A stretch of DNA of 33,261 nt from an uncultured Chloroflexota bacterium (GTDB lineage: Bacteria > Chloroflexota > Anaerolineae > Anaerolineales > Anaerolineaceae): positions 1-33,261 of the forward strand of contig CACYHU010000021.1 in NCBI GenBank assembly GCA_902774215.1, in the 5' to 3' direction. This document shows, piece by piece, positions 6,668 to 15,100 of this stretch. Position numbers and translations under genes: made by a program. The first letter of the stretch is position 1; every line of letters starts with the position of its first letter. Below the pieces are notes generated by a model that was not told the DNA's origin, made no database searches, and was given only the letters and a program-made list of their open reading frames with translations.

Positions 6668-7471
6668 TCAGGGAATCAGCCTGAAATGCCGGAGCGCATG
6701 TGTGATCCCGGCGTCTTTTTCTCTTTTCGTCACATAATCTGCCGCTTCCATGATATTCGGTTCGGCATTTCCCATGGCAATACCGAGCCCGGCGGCCTGG
6801 ATCAAATCAAGATCATTCTGTCCGTCACCGAACGCCATTGTCTCTTCCGGCTCTATATTAAAATACCGGCAGATATCCCGCAGCCCGCCGCTTTTGCCGG
6901 TACCGTTCGGGATGAGATCGATGAGATCTTCTGTGATGCGTGCGGTCCAGGTATGCTTGAGAAAAGGCTTCAGGTATTTTTCCTCATCTTCCGGAGAAGC
7001 AAAGATGCATAATTTGGGTATGTCATGAATGTCCGGGTCCATTGGCCTGATCCCGGGCAGTGGAAGACCGATTGATGCTGAATAGCGTTTTGCCCGGAAA
7101 GTAAATTCACTGAGGTAGTTGACATTTCCGACCCTGTAAAGCATGGAAATGTGATGCTTTTCACATGCTGCCCGCAGCGGCAGAAAGTCCTCATCCGCAA
7201 TAGGATGGCTTGAGATCTCGGTTCCGTCAGCCAGACAGCAGTGCTGACCATTAATATGGACGAATCCCGTAAAATAGGGCAGGACCGGGGCAAGGATCTT
7301 TGCTTCTTCCGGTATGGAGAGGTCACGGCCGGTGGCTATAAAAAGCAAATACCTTTTTTCATGCAGACTTCTGAGACTTTCGATGTCCAGCGGATGTATG
7401 ACATGTTCATCAGAACTTGCCAGTGTTCCGTCAATATCAAAAAATAAAGCCTTGATCTGCCTGCTCTCCAT
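6668..7471 (-). CDS. Cof-type HAD-IIB phosphatase
   Basis: This is a 267-residue haloacid dehalogenase hydrolase. Motif I is FFDIDGTL with nucleophile D12 and D14. Motif II lies around FIATGRD. Motif IV is FGDGQNDLDL, and the tail AMGNAEPNIMEAADYVTKREKDAGI is typical of the Cof/YkrA/YidA class with a C2B cap. Such enzymes dephosphorylate sugar phosphates, flavin or pyridoxal phosphates; the substrate cannot be read from the sequence. The ATG at 7471 is supported by AGGAGC about nine bases upstream. It is transcribed towards the ATPase gene on the same strand with a 90-base gap that carries the ATPase promoter, so the two are probably separate units. Confidence 0.9.
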   Translation of the reverse strand: MESRQIKALFFDIDGTLASSDEHVIHPLDIESLRSLHEKRYLLFIATGRDLSIPEEAKILAPVLPYFTGFVHINGQHCCLADGTEISSHPIADEDFLPLRAACEKHHISMLYRVGNVNYLSEFTFRAKRYSASIGLPLPGIRPMDPDIHDIPKLCIFASPEDEEKYLKPFLKHTWTARITEDLIDLIPNGTGKSGGLRDICRYFNIEPEETMAFGDGQNDLDLIQAAGLGIAMGNAEPNIMEAADYVTKREKDAGITHALRHFRLIP

Positions 7472-7854
7472 ATTTTATAGCTCCTGAAAAAATGAAAAAA
7501 CTCTTTTTCTATCATTATTCTAAACTATAATTAGCTTAAACCTGACAATTTAACCAACGATATATATTGTCTGGAAAATTAAGGACCTTGAAAATAGAGA
7601 TTGAAGCCGGTGCATCTATGGAAAATGGGGGTGTCGGGGGCAGCGGGTGACCGAAGGTTCAGCCCGCGTCCCCGACTGAAAAAACACAGGCGCGGGAAGG
7701 TTCTTTTGCCCCCGGCTGACGCTCGCTCCGCGCCTGCTGCGCTGCAGCATAAACACCGAAGGACAAAATCAGGATTCCTTATTAATTCGTCTTAATCGTT
7801 GGAAAATTACTGTCTGGTTTAGGTAATAAACAGAAAACCGGAAAAGAGGATAAG
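7472..7854. other. Intergenic region between divergent HAD and MBL genes
   Basis: The outer parts are AT-rich and should hold the two divergent promoters, although I see no convincing -35/-10 pair. The middle is occupied by a GC-rich segment bounded by an inverted repeat (7554-7802), described separately. A 64-codon frame at 7601-7795 lies wholly inside that segment. It has no ribosome binding site and low-complexity composition, so I do not call it a gene. Confidence 0.5.
7554..7802. repeat. GC-rich segment bounded by CCAACGAT inverted repeats
   Basis: CCAACGAT at 7554-7561 is matched by ATCGTTGG at 7795-7802, and TGGAAAATTA occurs in direct orientation at 7572-7581 and 7800-7809. The interior differs sharply in composition from its flanks and holds a GTCGGGG/CCCCGAC stem (7633-7639 with 7670-7676), similar to stems in the MITE-like copies. 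It may be a small non-autonomous mobile element or its remnant. No coding content is supported. Confidence 0.4.
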
Positions 7855-8439
7855 ATGAAACCGACATTAACCCTGATTGGACACGCTTCCATGAAAATCA
7901 AAACCGCGGAAGGTGCAGTGATTTATATTGACCCGTATTATGACGGTGACTATTCGGAAAGCGCTGATATCATTCTCAGTACGCACGAGCATTTTGACCA
8001 CAACGTGATCGAAAAGGTGACACAGAAAAAAGACTGTGTCGTATTGCGTGTAGCTCAAACACTGAACCCGGACCTGACTCACAATAATTATGAGATCAAA
8101 GGCGTAAAAATCGAAACCATTGCTGCCGGAGGCAACCAGAACCATCATCCCGATAATACTGTCGGATATCTGCTCACTTTTGATGGAATAACCGTTTACC
8201 ATCCGGGCGATACATCGAAGATCCCGGAAATGGAAGCCTTGAAAGACCGCAAGATCGACTATGCTTTCTTTCCGATAGACGGTGTGTATAATATGGGGCC
8301 GGAAGAAGCGACGGAATGTGCGGATATGATCGGTGCAAAGCATAACACCCCGATGCATTTCTTTGACGCGGACCCGATGAAATTCACGCCAAAAAATCTG
8401 CTGCGGATGAAATATGGCGAAACGATTGAACTGGAATAA
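7855..8439 (+). CDS. MBL-fold metal-dependent hydrolase (UPF0173-like)
   Basis: This 194-residue single-domain metallo-beta-lactamase-fold protein begins LTLIGHASMKIKT. It carries the zinc-binding HxHxDH motif as STHEHFDHNVI, with further metal ligands expected in VYHPGDTSKI and TPMHFFDADP. This layout matches the YtkL/UPF0173 branch, a group of small cytoplasmic hydrolases of mostly unknown substrate. The ATG at 7855 has an AGAGGA-type ribosome binding site just upstream. It appears to stand alone: the HAD gene diverges, and the downstream ABC gene has its own promoter beyond a MITE-like element. Confidence 0.87.
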   Translation: MKPTLTLIGHASMKIKTAEGAVIYIDPYYDGDYSESADIILSTHEHFDHNVIEKVTQKKDCVVLRVAQTLNPDLTHNNYEIKGVKIETIAAGGNQNHHPDNTVGYLLTFDGITVYHPGDTSKIPEMEALKDRKIDYAFFPIDGVYNMGPEEATECADMIGAKHNTPMHFFDADPMKFTPKNLLRMKYGETIELE

Positions 8440-8519
8440 AAAAGGCTATAGCAGGGCAGATATCCAGCTTCACATAAATGTATGAAATCTGTCCCGCAAG
8501 GGACGGTGAGATGTATGGA

Positions 8520-8690
8520 GCTGCTGCAAATAATAATTTTGAAATAATAATTTTGAAAAGCCATCGGGAGGGAGTGCTTCACAGGGACGCGGAATAAACG
8601 TCATCTGCCTGCCCATTAATGCGGAGCATTTGCTTTTGATGGTATTTTTGAAAAAGTCTGTCGTACACCATAAAAGATGTGCGACAGACC
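8520..8690. mobile_element. MITE-like repeat, copy B (short form)
   Basis: The left end (GCTGCTGCA at 8520-8528, one insertion away from GCTGTCGCA) and the right end (GTGCGACAGAC near 8679-8688) match the ends of copy C at 23266-23680. The central part is deleted relative to copy C. A 14-bp block AAATAATAATTTTG is tandemly duplicated (8528-8541 and 8542-8555). The right end is itself a hairpin (GTCTGTCG... paired with ...CGACAGAC, from about 8656). It lies between the MBL gene and the ABC transporter promoter. Confidence 0.65.
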
Positions 8691-8757
8691 CACGTTTCGG
8701 CGGGTATATTATTCTTTTCACAAAAAGTTATGGATTAATTTTTCAGGCATACTTCGA

Positions 8758-8766
8758 TGATATAAT
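8758..8766 (+). promoter_or_regulatory. Extended -10 promoter, ABC exporter (leaderless start)
   Basis: TGATATAAT is an extended -10 element whose hexamer ends at 8766, exactly 7 bases before the GTG at 8774. Transcription should therefore begin at or next to the start codon. No Shine-Dalgarno is present, which fits a leaderless mRNA. The -35 is weak (TTTTCA at 8740-8745, 15-base spacer). Confidence 0.6.
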
Positions 8767-8773
8767 TTTCTCC

Positions 8774-10555
8774 GTGAAATCAAATAAATGGTCTAAATTT
8801 TTCTCATATTACAAGCCCTACATGGGAGCATTCCTCTGGGATATGTTTTTCTCCATACTGGGCGCCGCGATCATGCTGGTGATCCCGCTGATCGTCCGTC
8901 ATATCACTCATAATGTTGTTTATTATGAAGTCGGTGAAGCACGTCGTGAGATCCTTCGGCTCGGTATCCTGAGTCTGCTTCTGATCGTCATTGAATACGG
9001 CTGTAACTTCTGGACAACATATTACGGCCATCGCATGAGTTCCCGTATGGAGTACGATATGCGGGCTGAGCTTTTCGCTCACTATCAAAAGCTTTCTTTC
9101 AGTTTCTTTGATGATCAAAAGGTCGGACATCTGATGTCCCGGGTTACGAATGATCTTTTTGAGATCAGCGAACTTTTTCATCATGGCCCGGAAGACCTGG
9201 TGATTTCCCTGATAAAACTCATCGGTTCCTTTACCATTTTGTTCATTATCAACTGGAAGCTTGCACTGGTTGCTTTTGTGCTTGTCCCGCCGATGACGCT
9301 TTATGCGATAAAGCTGAACAAACGTATGAAAGTGGTCTATAAGCGGAACCGGAAACGTATCGCTGAGATCAATGGACAGATCGAAGAGAATCTTTCCGGT
9401 ATCCGGGTCGTAAAATCCTTTGCCAATGAAGATGTGGAGATCGGTAAGTTTAAAGTCGGTAATGACGGATTCCTTGAAAGCAAGCGGGAAAATTACCTGG
9501 TCATGGCACAATATCAGTCCGGGATCAACGGGTTTACCACTTTGCTCAACGTCCTGGTCGTGATTGTCGGGGCTTATCTGATAACCGGCAACGCGCTCCC
9601 GGTCACGGATCTGGTGACATTCCTGCTGTACATCGGTAATGTTACGGAACCTATCCGTAAACTGGTCGCCTTTACGGAACAATATCAAAACGGAATGTCC
9701 GGTTTTGACCGCTTCTATGAGATCATCAGCGTTCATCCGGATATAGAAGACAGCCCGGATGCTTTGGATGCCGGCATGTTGAAAGGGAAAATTGAATTCC
9801 GGGATGTAACATTCCGCTATGAAAATACCCTGCAGGATGTGCTTTCCCATGTGGACCTGAATGTGGAACCGGGAGAATATCTGGCTCTGATCGGTCCTTC
9901 CGGTGTCGGAAAAACAACGCTCTGCAGCCTGATTCCCCGGTTCTACGAAGTGACAGACGGAGCTGTTTTCGTGGATGGCAGGGATATACGCGGATATACC
10001 CAGAGAAGCCTGCGCAGGAATATCGGTATTGTGCAGCAGGATGTATATCTGTTTTCCGGTGATGTGATGGAAAATATCCGCTACGGTCGTCCCGACGCGA
10101 CTGACGAAGAGGTCATTATCGCCGCAAAACAGGCGAATGCGCATGATTTCATCCTGGACCTGCCTGAAGGATATCATACGGATATCGGTCAGCGGGGAGT
10201 AAAACTCTCCGGCGGGCAGAAGCAGCGTATTTCCATCGCCCGTGTCTTTTTGAAAAATCCGCCTATCCTGATTTTTGATGAAGCAACATCCTCCCTTGAT
10301 AATAAGAGTGAAAAAGTCGTTCAGAAATCACTGGAAGAACTGGCGAAAAACCGTACAACGCTTGTGATTGCGCATAGACTTTCTACAATCCGGGCTGCTA
10401 AGCGGATTCTTGTACTTTCCGATGACGGGATCGATGAAGAAGGCACGCATGAAGAGCTGATGGAAAAAAATGGCGTCTACGCGATGCTGTACAAGCTGCA
10501 GTTTCCGGAGTTTCTTGAGGAAGAAAATGACATCGCTTTTGCTGATGCCGCCTGA
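8774..10555 (+). CDS. ABC exporter half-transporter, membrane and ATPase domains fused (ABCB/MsbA-like)
   Basis: This is a 593-residue type IV ABC exporter. An N-terminal six-helix membrane domain (about 1-310) is followed by the nucleotide-binding domain, with Walker A GPSGVGKTT (from G374), Q-loop IGIVQQDVYLF, signature LSGGQ (478-482), Walker B ILIFDEATSSLD and H-loop VIAHRLST. It should act as a dimer exporting lipids, drugs or peptides. I start it at GTG 8774 (MKSNKWSKFFSYYKPY). The open frame continues upstream to a TTG at 8630, but that extension is encoded by the MITE-like copy B and crosses the promoter. The start position relative to the -10 box suggests a leaderless transcript. A YdjM-like gene follows after 18 bases and is probably cotranscribed. 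The substrate is unknown. Confidence 0.9.
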   Translation: MKSNKWSKFFSYYKPYMGAFLWDMFFSILGAAIMLVIPLIVRHITHNVVYYEVGEARREILRLGILSLLLIVIEYGCNFWTTYYGHRMSSRMEYDMRAELFAHYQKLSFSFFDDQKVGHLMSRVTNDLFEISELFHHGPEDLVISLIKLIGSFTILFIINWKLALVAFVLVPPMTLYAIKLNKRMKVVYKRNRKRIAEINGQIEENLSGIRVVKSFANEDVEIGKFKVGNDGFLESKRENYLVMAQYQSGINGFTTLLNVLVVIVGAYLITGNALPVTDLVTFLLYIGNVTEPIRKLVAFTEQYQNGMSGFDRFYEIISVHPDIEDSPDALDAGMLKGKIEFRDVTFRYENTLQDVLSHVDLNVEPGEYLALIGPSGVGKTTLCSLIPRFYEVTDGAVFVDGRDIRGYTQRSLRRNIGIVQQDVYLFSGDVMENIRYGRPDATDEEVIIAAKQANAHDFILDLPEGYHTDIGQRGVKLSGGQKQRISIARVFLKNPPILIFDEATSSLDNKSEKVVQKSLEELAKNRTTLVIAHRLSTIRAAKRILVLSDDGIDEEGTHEELMEKNGVYAMLYKLQFPEFLEEENDIAFADAA

Positions 10556-10573
10556 CCCGGGAGCGCATTTCTT

Positions 10574-11191
10574 ATGATGAGCAAAACCCATATCGCTGTC
10601 GGAGTTGCTGCGGCGCTTGCAGCTGCTCCGGCCAGCACGGAAGGGCTGAGCTATGCGCTGATGGGTGGCGCGGCAGGAAGCCTGATCTGTGACATCGACC
10701 GCAGTTCCGAGCGCCCTTCCAGAGATGTAAAACAGGGCTGGGCAATTGCCTTCACCGTGTTTTTTGCGGGATTTATGCATAAGTCCTACGCATACTGGCA
10801 GACCTTCAAGGCGGAAAATCTTCTGGAAAATCCGCTTCGTCTGGTTTATCTCGGCCTGTTGATCGTTCTTTTTTTGATTGCGATCAACGGCGCTCACCGC
10901 GGTTTTTCCCATTCGCTGCTGATGTTTGCGGCTTCCTCCGTTCTGATTTTTCTCATCAACAGGCAGACGAGTCTTTTCTACGCGATCGGTTTCCTGACGC
11001 ATCTTATCATTGACCTTTTGAATAAAAAGCCGGTCAGGATCTTTTATCCCGCGAAGGGTGTCTGTCTGGGCTGGTTTTATGCGGACGGGATCGCGAACCG
11101 TGTTTTGCTCCTGTCTGGTTGTGCTGCCTGCGCGGCACTCTTCGTGATCAAATTCCAGGTGTACGGAAACATTCTGCAAGTCATCCGCTGA
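10574..11191 (+). CDS. YdjM/DUF457-like membrane-bound metal-dependent hydrolase
   Basis: This 205-residue integral membrane protein has the pattern of the YdjM/YfhO-type family. It has an N-terminal KTHIAVGVAAAL with a conserved His, SLICDIDRSSS-type acidic residues (SLICDIDR), HRGFSHSLL with paired histidines, and FLTHLIIDLLNK with a final His and Asp. Several hydrophobic helices lie between these motifs (for example LRLVYLGLLIVLFLIAI). The family is annotated as metal-dependent hydrolases of the inner membrane with unknown substrate; in E. coli ydjM is SOS-regulated. Two ATGs stand in tandem at 10574 and 10577, with a GGGAG about 11-13 bases upstream. It lies 18 bases behind the ABC exporter gene, so the two likely share an mRNA. 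Confidence 0.8.
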   Translation: MMSKTHIAVGVAAALAAAPASTEGLSYALMGGAAGSLICDIDRSSERPSRDVKQGWAIAFTVFFAGFMHKSYAYWQTFKAENLLENPLRLVYLGLLIVLFLIAINGAHRGFSHSLLMFAASSVLIFLINRQTSLFYAIGFLTHLIIDLLNKKPVRIFYPAKGVCLGWFYADGIANRVLLLSGCAACAALFVIKFQVYGNILQVIR

Positions 11192-11236
11192 AAATGCTGA
11201 ACACTGATTGTGGGTATTTTTCGGCATGTGACTGTC

Positions 11237-11265
11237 CGTTCACATTAATACTTATATGATATAAT
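11237..11265 (+). promoter_or_regulatory. Promoter of the rnc-smc operon
   Basis: An extended -10 TGATATAAT (11257-11265) has a weak -35 (CGTTCA, 11237-11242) 17 bases upstream. Transcription should start near 11272, giving a leader of about 92 bases before the rnc ATG. Confidence 0.55.
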
Positions 11266-11273
11266 TCAGCCTA

Positions 11274-11344
11274 CAAGACTTCTGTTGGTTCAGGAATATT
11301 TTTTGTCCGGAAGAGATTCCTGAGCTAATAAATTCCACGTCTTG
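11274..11344 (+). promoter_or_regulatory. Long hairpin in the rnc leader, candidate RNase III self-cleavage site
   Basis: Positions 11283-11297 can pair with 11316-11330 in an unbroken 15-bp stem (12 Watson-Crick pairs including a perfect 8-bp TCAGGAAT/ATTCCTGA core, and 3 G-U pairs). A 6-bp outer stem CAAGAC (11274-11279) with GTCTTG (11339-11344) encloses it across an internal loop. The hairpin fills nearly all of the predicted leader. In E. coli rnc is autoregulated by RNase III cutting such a leader hairpin; the same mechanism here is an inference. Confidence 0.55.
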
Positions 11345-11363
11345 CCCTAAGTGAGGCTTTTCT

Positions 11364-12098
11364 ATGACAACAAGTCCGATTTATGAAATGCCGGAGCATT
11401 TTGCGCACCGTATCGGTTTGGAATTCAATGATTATATGCTGCTCTGCCGTGCATTGACGCATAGTTCATTTCTGAATGAGCATCCGGATGCGATAGAAGA
11501 CAATGAGCGTCTGGAATTTCTTGGAGATGCCGTGCTTGATTTTATGATTGGCGCATGGCTTTATAACAAATTTCCGGAAATGAAGGAAGGACAGCTCTCC
11601 AAATACAGATCTGCATTGGTGCAGACTACGACACTCGCGGAATTTGCCCGTTCCATCGATCTTGGACAGGCGCTGCGGCTGGGGAGGGGTGAGTATCTTG
11701 CCAGCGGAAAGTCTAAAACGGCTTTGCTTTGCGACGCTTTTGAAGCACTTGTCGGCGCGCTGTATCTGGATCAGGGACTGCATGCGGTCAAAACCTTTGT
11801 GATGCCCTTCATGGAGGGTGCTATTGACGATATCATCATGAATCATAAGGATGATGATTCCAAGAGCCGGCTGCAGGAGATCCTTCAATCCAAAAATATG
11901 CCGGTCCCCCACTATGAAGTGGTCAGGGAACTGGGTCCGGATCATTCCAAAATTTATGAAATCGAGGTCAGGATCGGGGACAAGTCATTGGGGATCGGAC
12001 AGGGATCCAGCAAACAAAATGCGGCGAAAAAAGCTGCCCAGAATGCCCTGGAAAACCTTGGTTATGCCTCATACGGACAGGAAGGTGAGAATAACTGA
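11364..12098 (+). CDS. rnc: Ribonuclease III
   Basis: This 244-residue endonuclease cuts double-stranded RNA in rRNA processing and mRNA decay. The signature NERLEFLGDAVLDF contains E51 and D55. D124 and E127 in LLCDAFEALVGALYLD complete the metal-binding catalytic set. A double-stranded RNA-binding domain occupies about residues 168-238 (SRLQEILQSKNMPVPHYEVV to QNAAKKAAQNALENLG). The ATG at 11364 follows AAGTGAGG, a near-consensus ribosome binding site. smc starts 3 bases after the stop codon, so the two are an operon in the widely conserved rnc-smc order. A long hairpin in the leader may serve self-regulation. Confidence 0.97.
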   Translation: MTTSPIYEMPEHFAHRIGLEFNDYMLLCRALTHSSFLNEHPDAIEDNERLEFLGDAVLDFMIGAWLYNKFPEMKEGQLSKYRSALVQTTTLAEFARSIDLGQALRLGRGEYLASGKSKTALLCDAFEALVGALYLDQGLHAVKTFVMPFMEGAIDDIIMNHKDDDSKSRLQEILQSKNMPVPHYEVVRELGPDHSKIYEIEVRIGDKSLGIGQGSSKQNAAKKAAQNALENLGYASYGQEGENN

Positions 12099-12101
12099 TC
12101 C

Positions 12102-15100
12102 ATGCCCCCACGCATGAAGTCAATCGAGCTGCAGGGATATAAGACCTTTGCCAATAAGGTCTTTTTTGAGTTTCCTCTGCCAATTACCGCTATTGTTGGT
12201 CCTAATGGCTCCGGAAAATCCAATATTTCCGACGCGATTCGCTGGGTTCTCGGGGAACAGTCATATGCCACGCTGCGCGGACGCCGCACAACGGATATGA
12301 TTTTCTCCGGTTCTGATAAAAAAGCCCGTGCAAGTATGGCTTCCGCAACCATAACCTTTGATAATTCGGATCACTGGCTTCCGATGGATTATGTGGAAGT
12401 GGCTATCACACGCCGTGCTTACCGGGACGGGCAGAACGAATACCTGATCAACGGGCAGAAAGTGCGTCTGAAGGATGTCAACGAATTGCTGGCTCAGTCA
12501 GGACTTTCTGAACGGACCTATACCATCATCGGACAGGGCTTGATCGATACCGCGCTCTCCGCTTCACCGGAAGACCGCAGACGTTTCTTTGAAGAAGCTG
12601 CCGGTATCGGCCTGTTCCGCAGCCGCCGCGAAGAGGCGCTGGTCCGGCTGAAAGAAACAGCTCACAATCTGGAACGCGTCAATGATATCCTCAGTGAATT
12701 GGAACCAAGAGTCCATTCACTTGAACGTCAGGCGAAACGTGCCGCGGAATACGGTCATGTGACCGATGAACTGAAGCATCTTCTCCGTGAATGGTACGGT
12801 TATCACTGGCATCATGCACAGCAGGATCTGCTGGTCGTGCGGGAACGGTTCAATCAGCAGGAAAAGCGGACGGATCAGATCCGCGCTCAATTCGAGAGCC
12901 TTGATGAAAGTTTGAAGAAAAAGCAGAACGAGATCCGTGAACTGCGGATGCAGCTTTCTGAAATGCACAAAAAATCAGCCGATGTCCATAAACGGATCGA
13001 ACAATTGACCCGTGAAAATGCGATCCTGGATGAGCGTAAAAATTCAGTATTATCACAGATCCACTCGCAGCAGGATGAAACTGCTCTTTTGTCCGAGGAA
13101 CTGGAGTTGATCCTTTCCCGCGGGAATGAAATCAATGCGTCACTGGAGTCTCTCCGCGCTGAAGAAAAGGAAGCCCTTGATCAAAAGGCGTCCTATTCCG
13201 CTGAATTGAATAAGCGGATGGGAGAACTCAACGACCTGCGTGCGGCATTGCGGGAAAAGCGGGATGAACAGGATAAGCTTGAATCCAGGCTGATCCGTCT
13301 GAAAGCACGCCGTGATGATTTGGATGAGCGTACAAAAAAACTGGAAGAATCACTTCCGCCTTTGCGGGTCAATCTGGAGAGGCTGGAAAACGGGCTGCGT
13401 ACATTCCAAAAGGATAACCAGAAGTTTTATGACGCACATCAGCAAAATGAAGAAAAGCTTGGCAATGTTGTCGCTGAGATTTCCGACTCGGAAAGCAATA
13501 TAAGCGAACGCGAAGCCGCCCTGCGGGACCTGAGAGCCGAAAAGAACCGGGTCGATGCGGAGCTTTCTAAAGTGAGCGCAAGGCTGGATGTGCTGAACGA
13601 TGCTGAAAAACATTTCAGCGGGATGAACCGCGGAGCGCAGTATGTCGCGCAAAGTGCGGAAAAAGGGCTGATCCGGGGCAGCGTGATTTCCCTTCAGAGT
13701 CTGATAAACGTTCCGAAGGAATATGAAACAGCTGCCGCCGCTGCTCTTGGCGATGAACTGGACGGCGTGCTGCTGGATCCTTCTGAATGGGATACGATGA
13801 TGGACCTGCTGAATAAAGCTCAGAGCGGCCGCGCTGTGCTTCTGCCGGCTGAATATGATACAGCTTTTCAGGTATCTCCTTCTTTTGAGGGCTGTGAGGG
13901 ACTGAAACCTCTCGTTTCACTCCTTTCCTGCAATGAAAATGTAAAAACCGTGATCGAACGGATCCTTTCGGGAACATGGCTTGCCGAAAGCCGTGCTCAG
14001 GCGATGAATCTGCAGCCGAAGCTCTGTCCCGGTCAGCGGATCGTTACCATGGAAGGGGATCTGTTCCGGTCAGACGGATCCGCGGTTTCCGGGAGTGAGG
14101 GCAAACAAAAGCTTCTCTCCAGAACCAGGGAGATCCGCGAACTTGGTGAGGAAAAGAAGAATATCTCGGTAAAATCTGATGAATTAAGCGGAAAGATCAA
14201 AAGCGATGAGAAAGAGATAGGCCTTTTACGTGAGAAGCTGAAAGAAAAACAGATTGAACGTACGAAACTCCAGTCCGCGTCGGTCGATCTGCAGAAAAAG
14301 CTGAACCAGTTAGCGGTTGAGAAGGAAAAACAGACACAGGCTGCGGCATATCAGCGCCAGCGTCTGAACGACACGACTTCCCAGATCGAGGCCAACCGCC
14401 GGCAGATCGATGAAACCGCAGCCCAGATAACAGAGCTCGAAGCAGGACGGGAAACATTTCGTTCTGAGGTTCGGGAATTGCAGGATCAGGTAAACAGGAT
14501 CCAGATCAGTGAGCTGCAGGATCAGGTGCAGCATTGGAATGTCAGCTGTGCTGTTCTCCGCAAGTCTATAACAGAAACGGAAAACCGTGTCAGGGAAAAT
14601 GCGTCTGAAGCAGAAAAAAACCGGAAAAAACAGGCTCAGCTTGCGGAACGGATGGAAAATGAAACGAAAAACATCCAAAACCTGGATGAGCAGATCGATG
14701 CGCTCAGGCAAAAGTCTGATGCCGAAAATCAGTTGGCGGCGTCAATTCTTGAGGAGACTGATCCTGTCGAAGCCGCTTTGAAGCATGCGGAGGAACAGGC
14801 CGTCATTGATCAGCAGGCTTTTCAGGAAAAGCAGCAGATGGTGGTTTCCAGCGAGCGGATGCTTGCACAGGCGCAGGTGGAAGTGACGCGACATGACGAC
14901 AGGCTGGAAGCCTTGAAGAAACGTATTGAAGATGACCTTGGTATGGTCAACTTTATGTATGACGAAAAAATCGAAGGGCAGAATACACTCCCGCTGGGTG
15001 AGATGGTCTCTGAATTGCCGAAGGTGGAAATTCTCAGTGAGAACCTGGAAGACCAGATCCAGCGGCTGAAAAATCACCTGCGGCGAATGGGCGCTGTGAA

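Noticed and set aside
7601..7795. 64-codon plus-strand frame between the HAD and MBL genes
   Set aside because: It falls entirely inside a GC-rich repeat-bounded segment, has no ribosome binding site and has a Pro/Arg/Ala-rich composition typical of non-coding GC-rich DNA.
8630..8773. Upstream TTG start for the ABC exporter
   Set aside because: The added 48 residues would be translated from the MITE-like copy and across an extended -10 promoter, and they do not fit the exporter N-terminus.
8804..10177. A 457-codon minus-strand frame across the ABC exporter gene
   Set aside because: It is an antisense shadow of a gene with every ABC motif; the frame reads as His/Ile/Phe-rich sequence with no recognisable domain.
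10328..11227. A 299-codon minus-strand frame over the ABC/YdjM-like region
   Set aside because: It crosses two plus-strand genes, is basic and low in hydrophobic order, and has no ribosome binding site.
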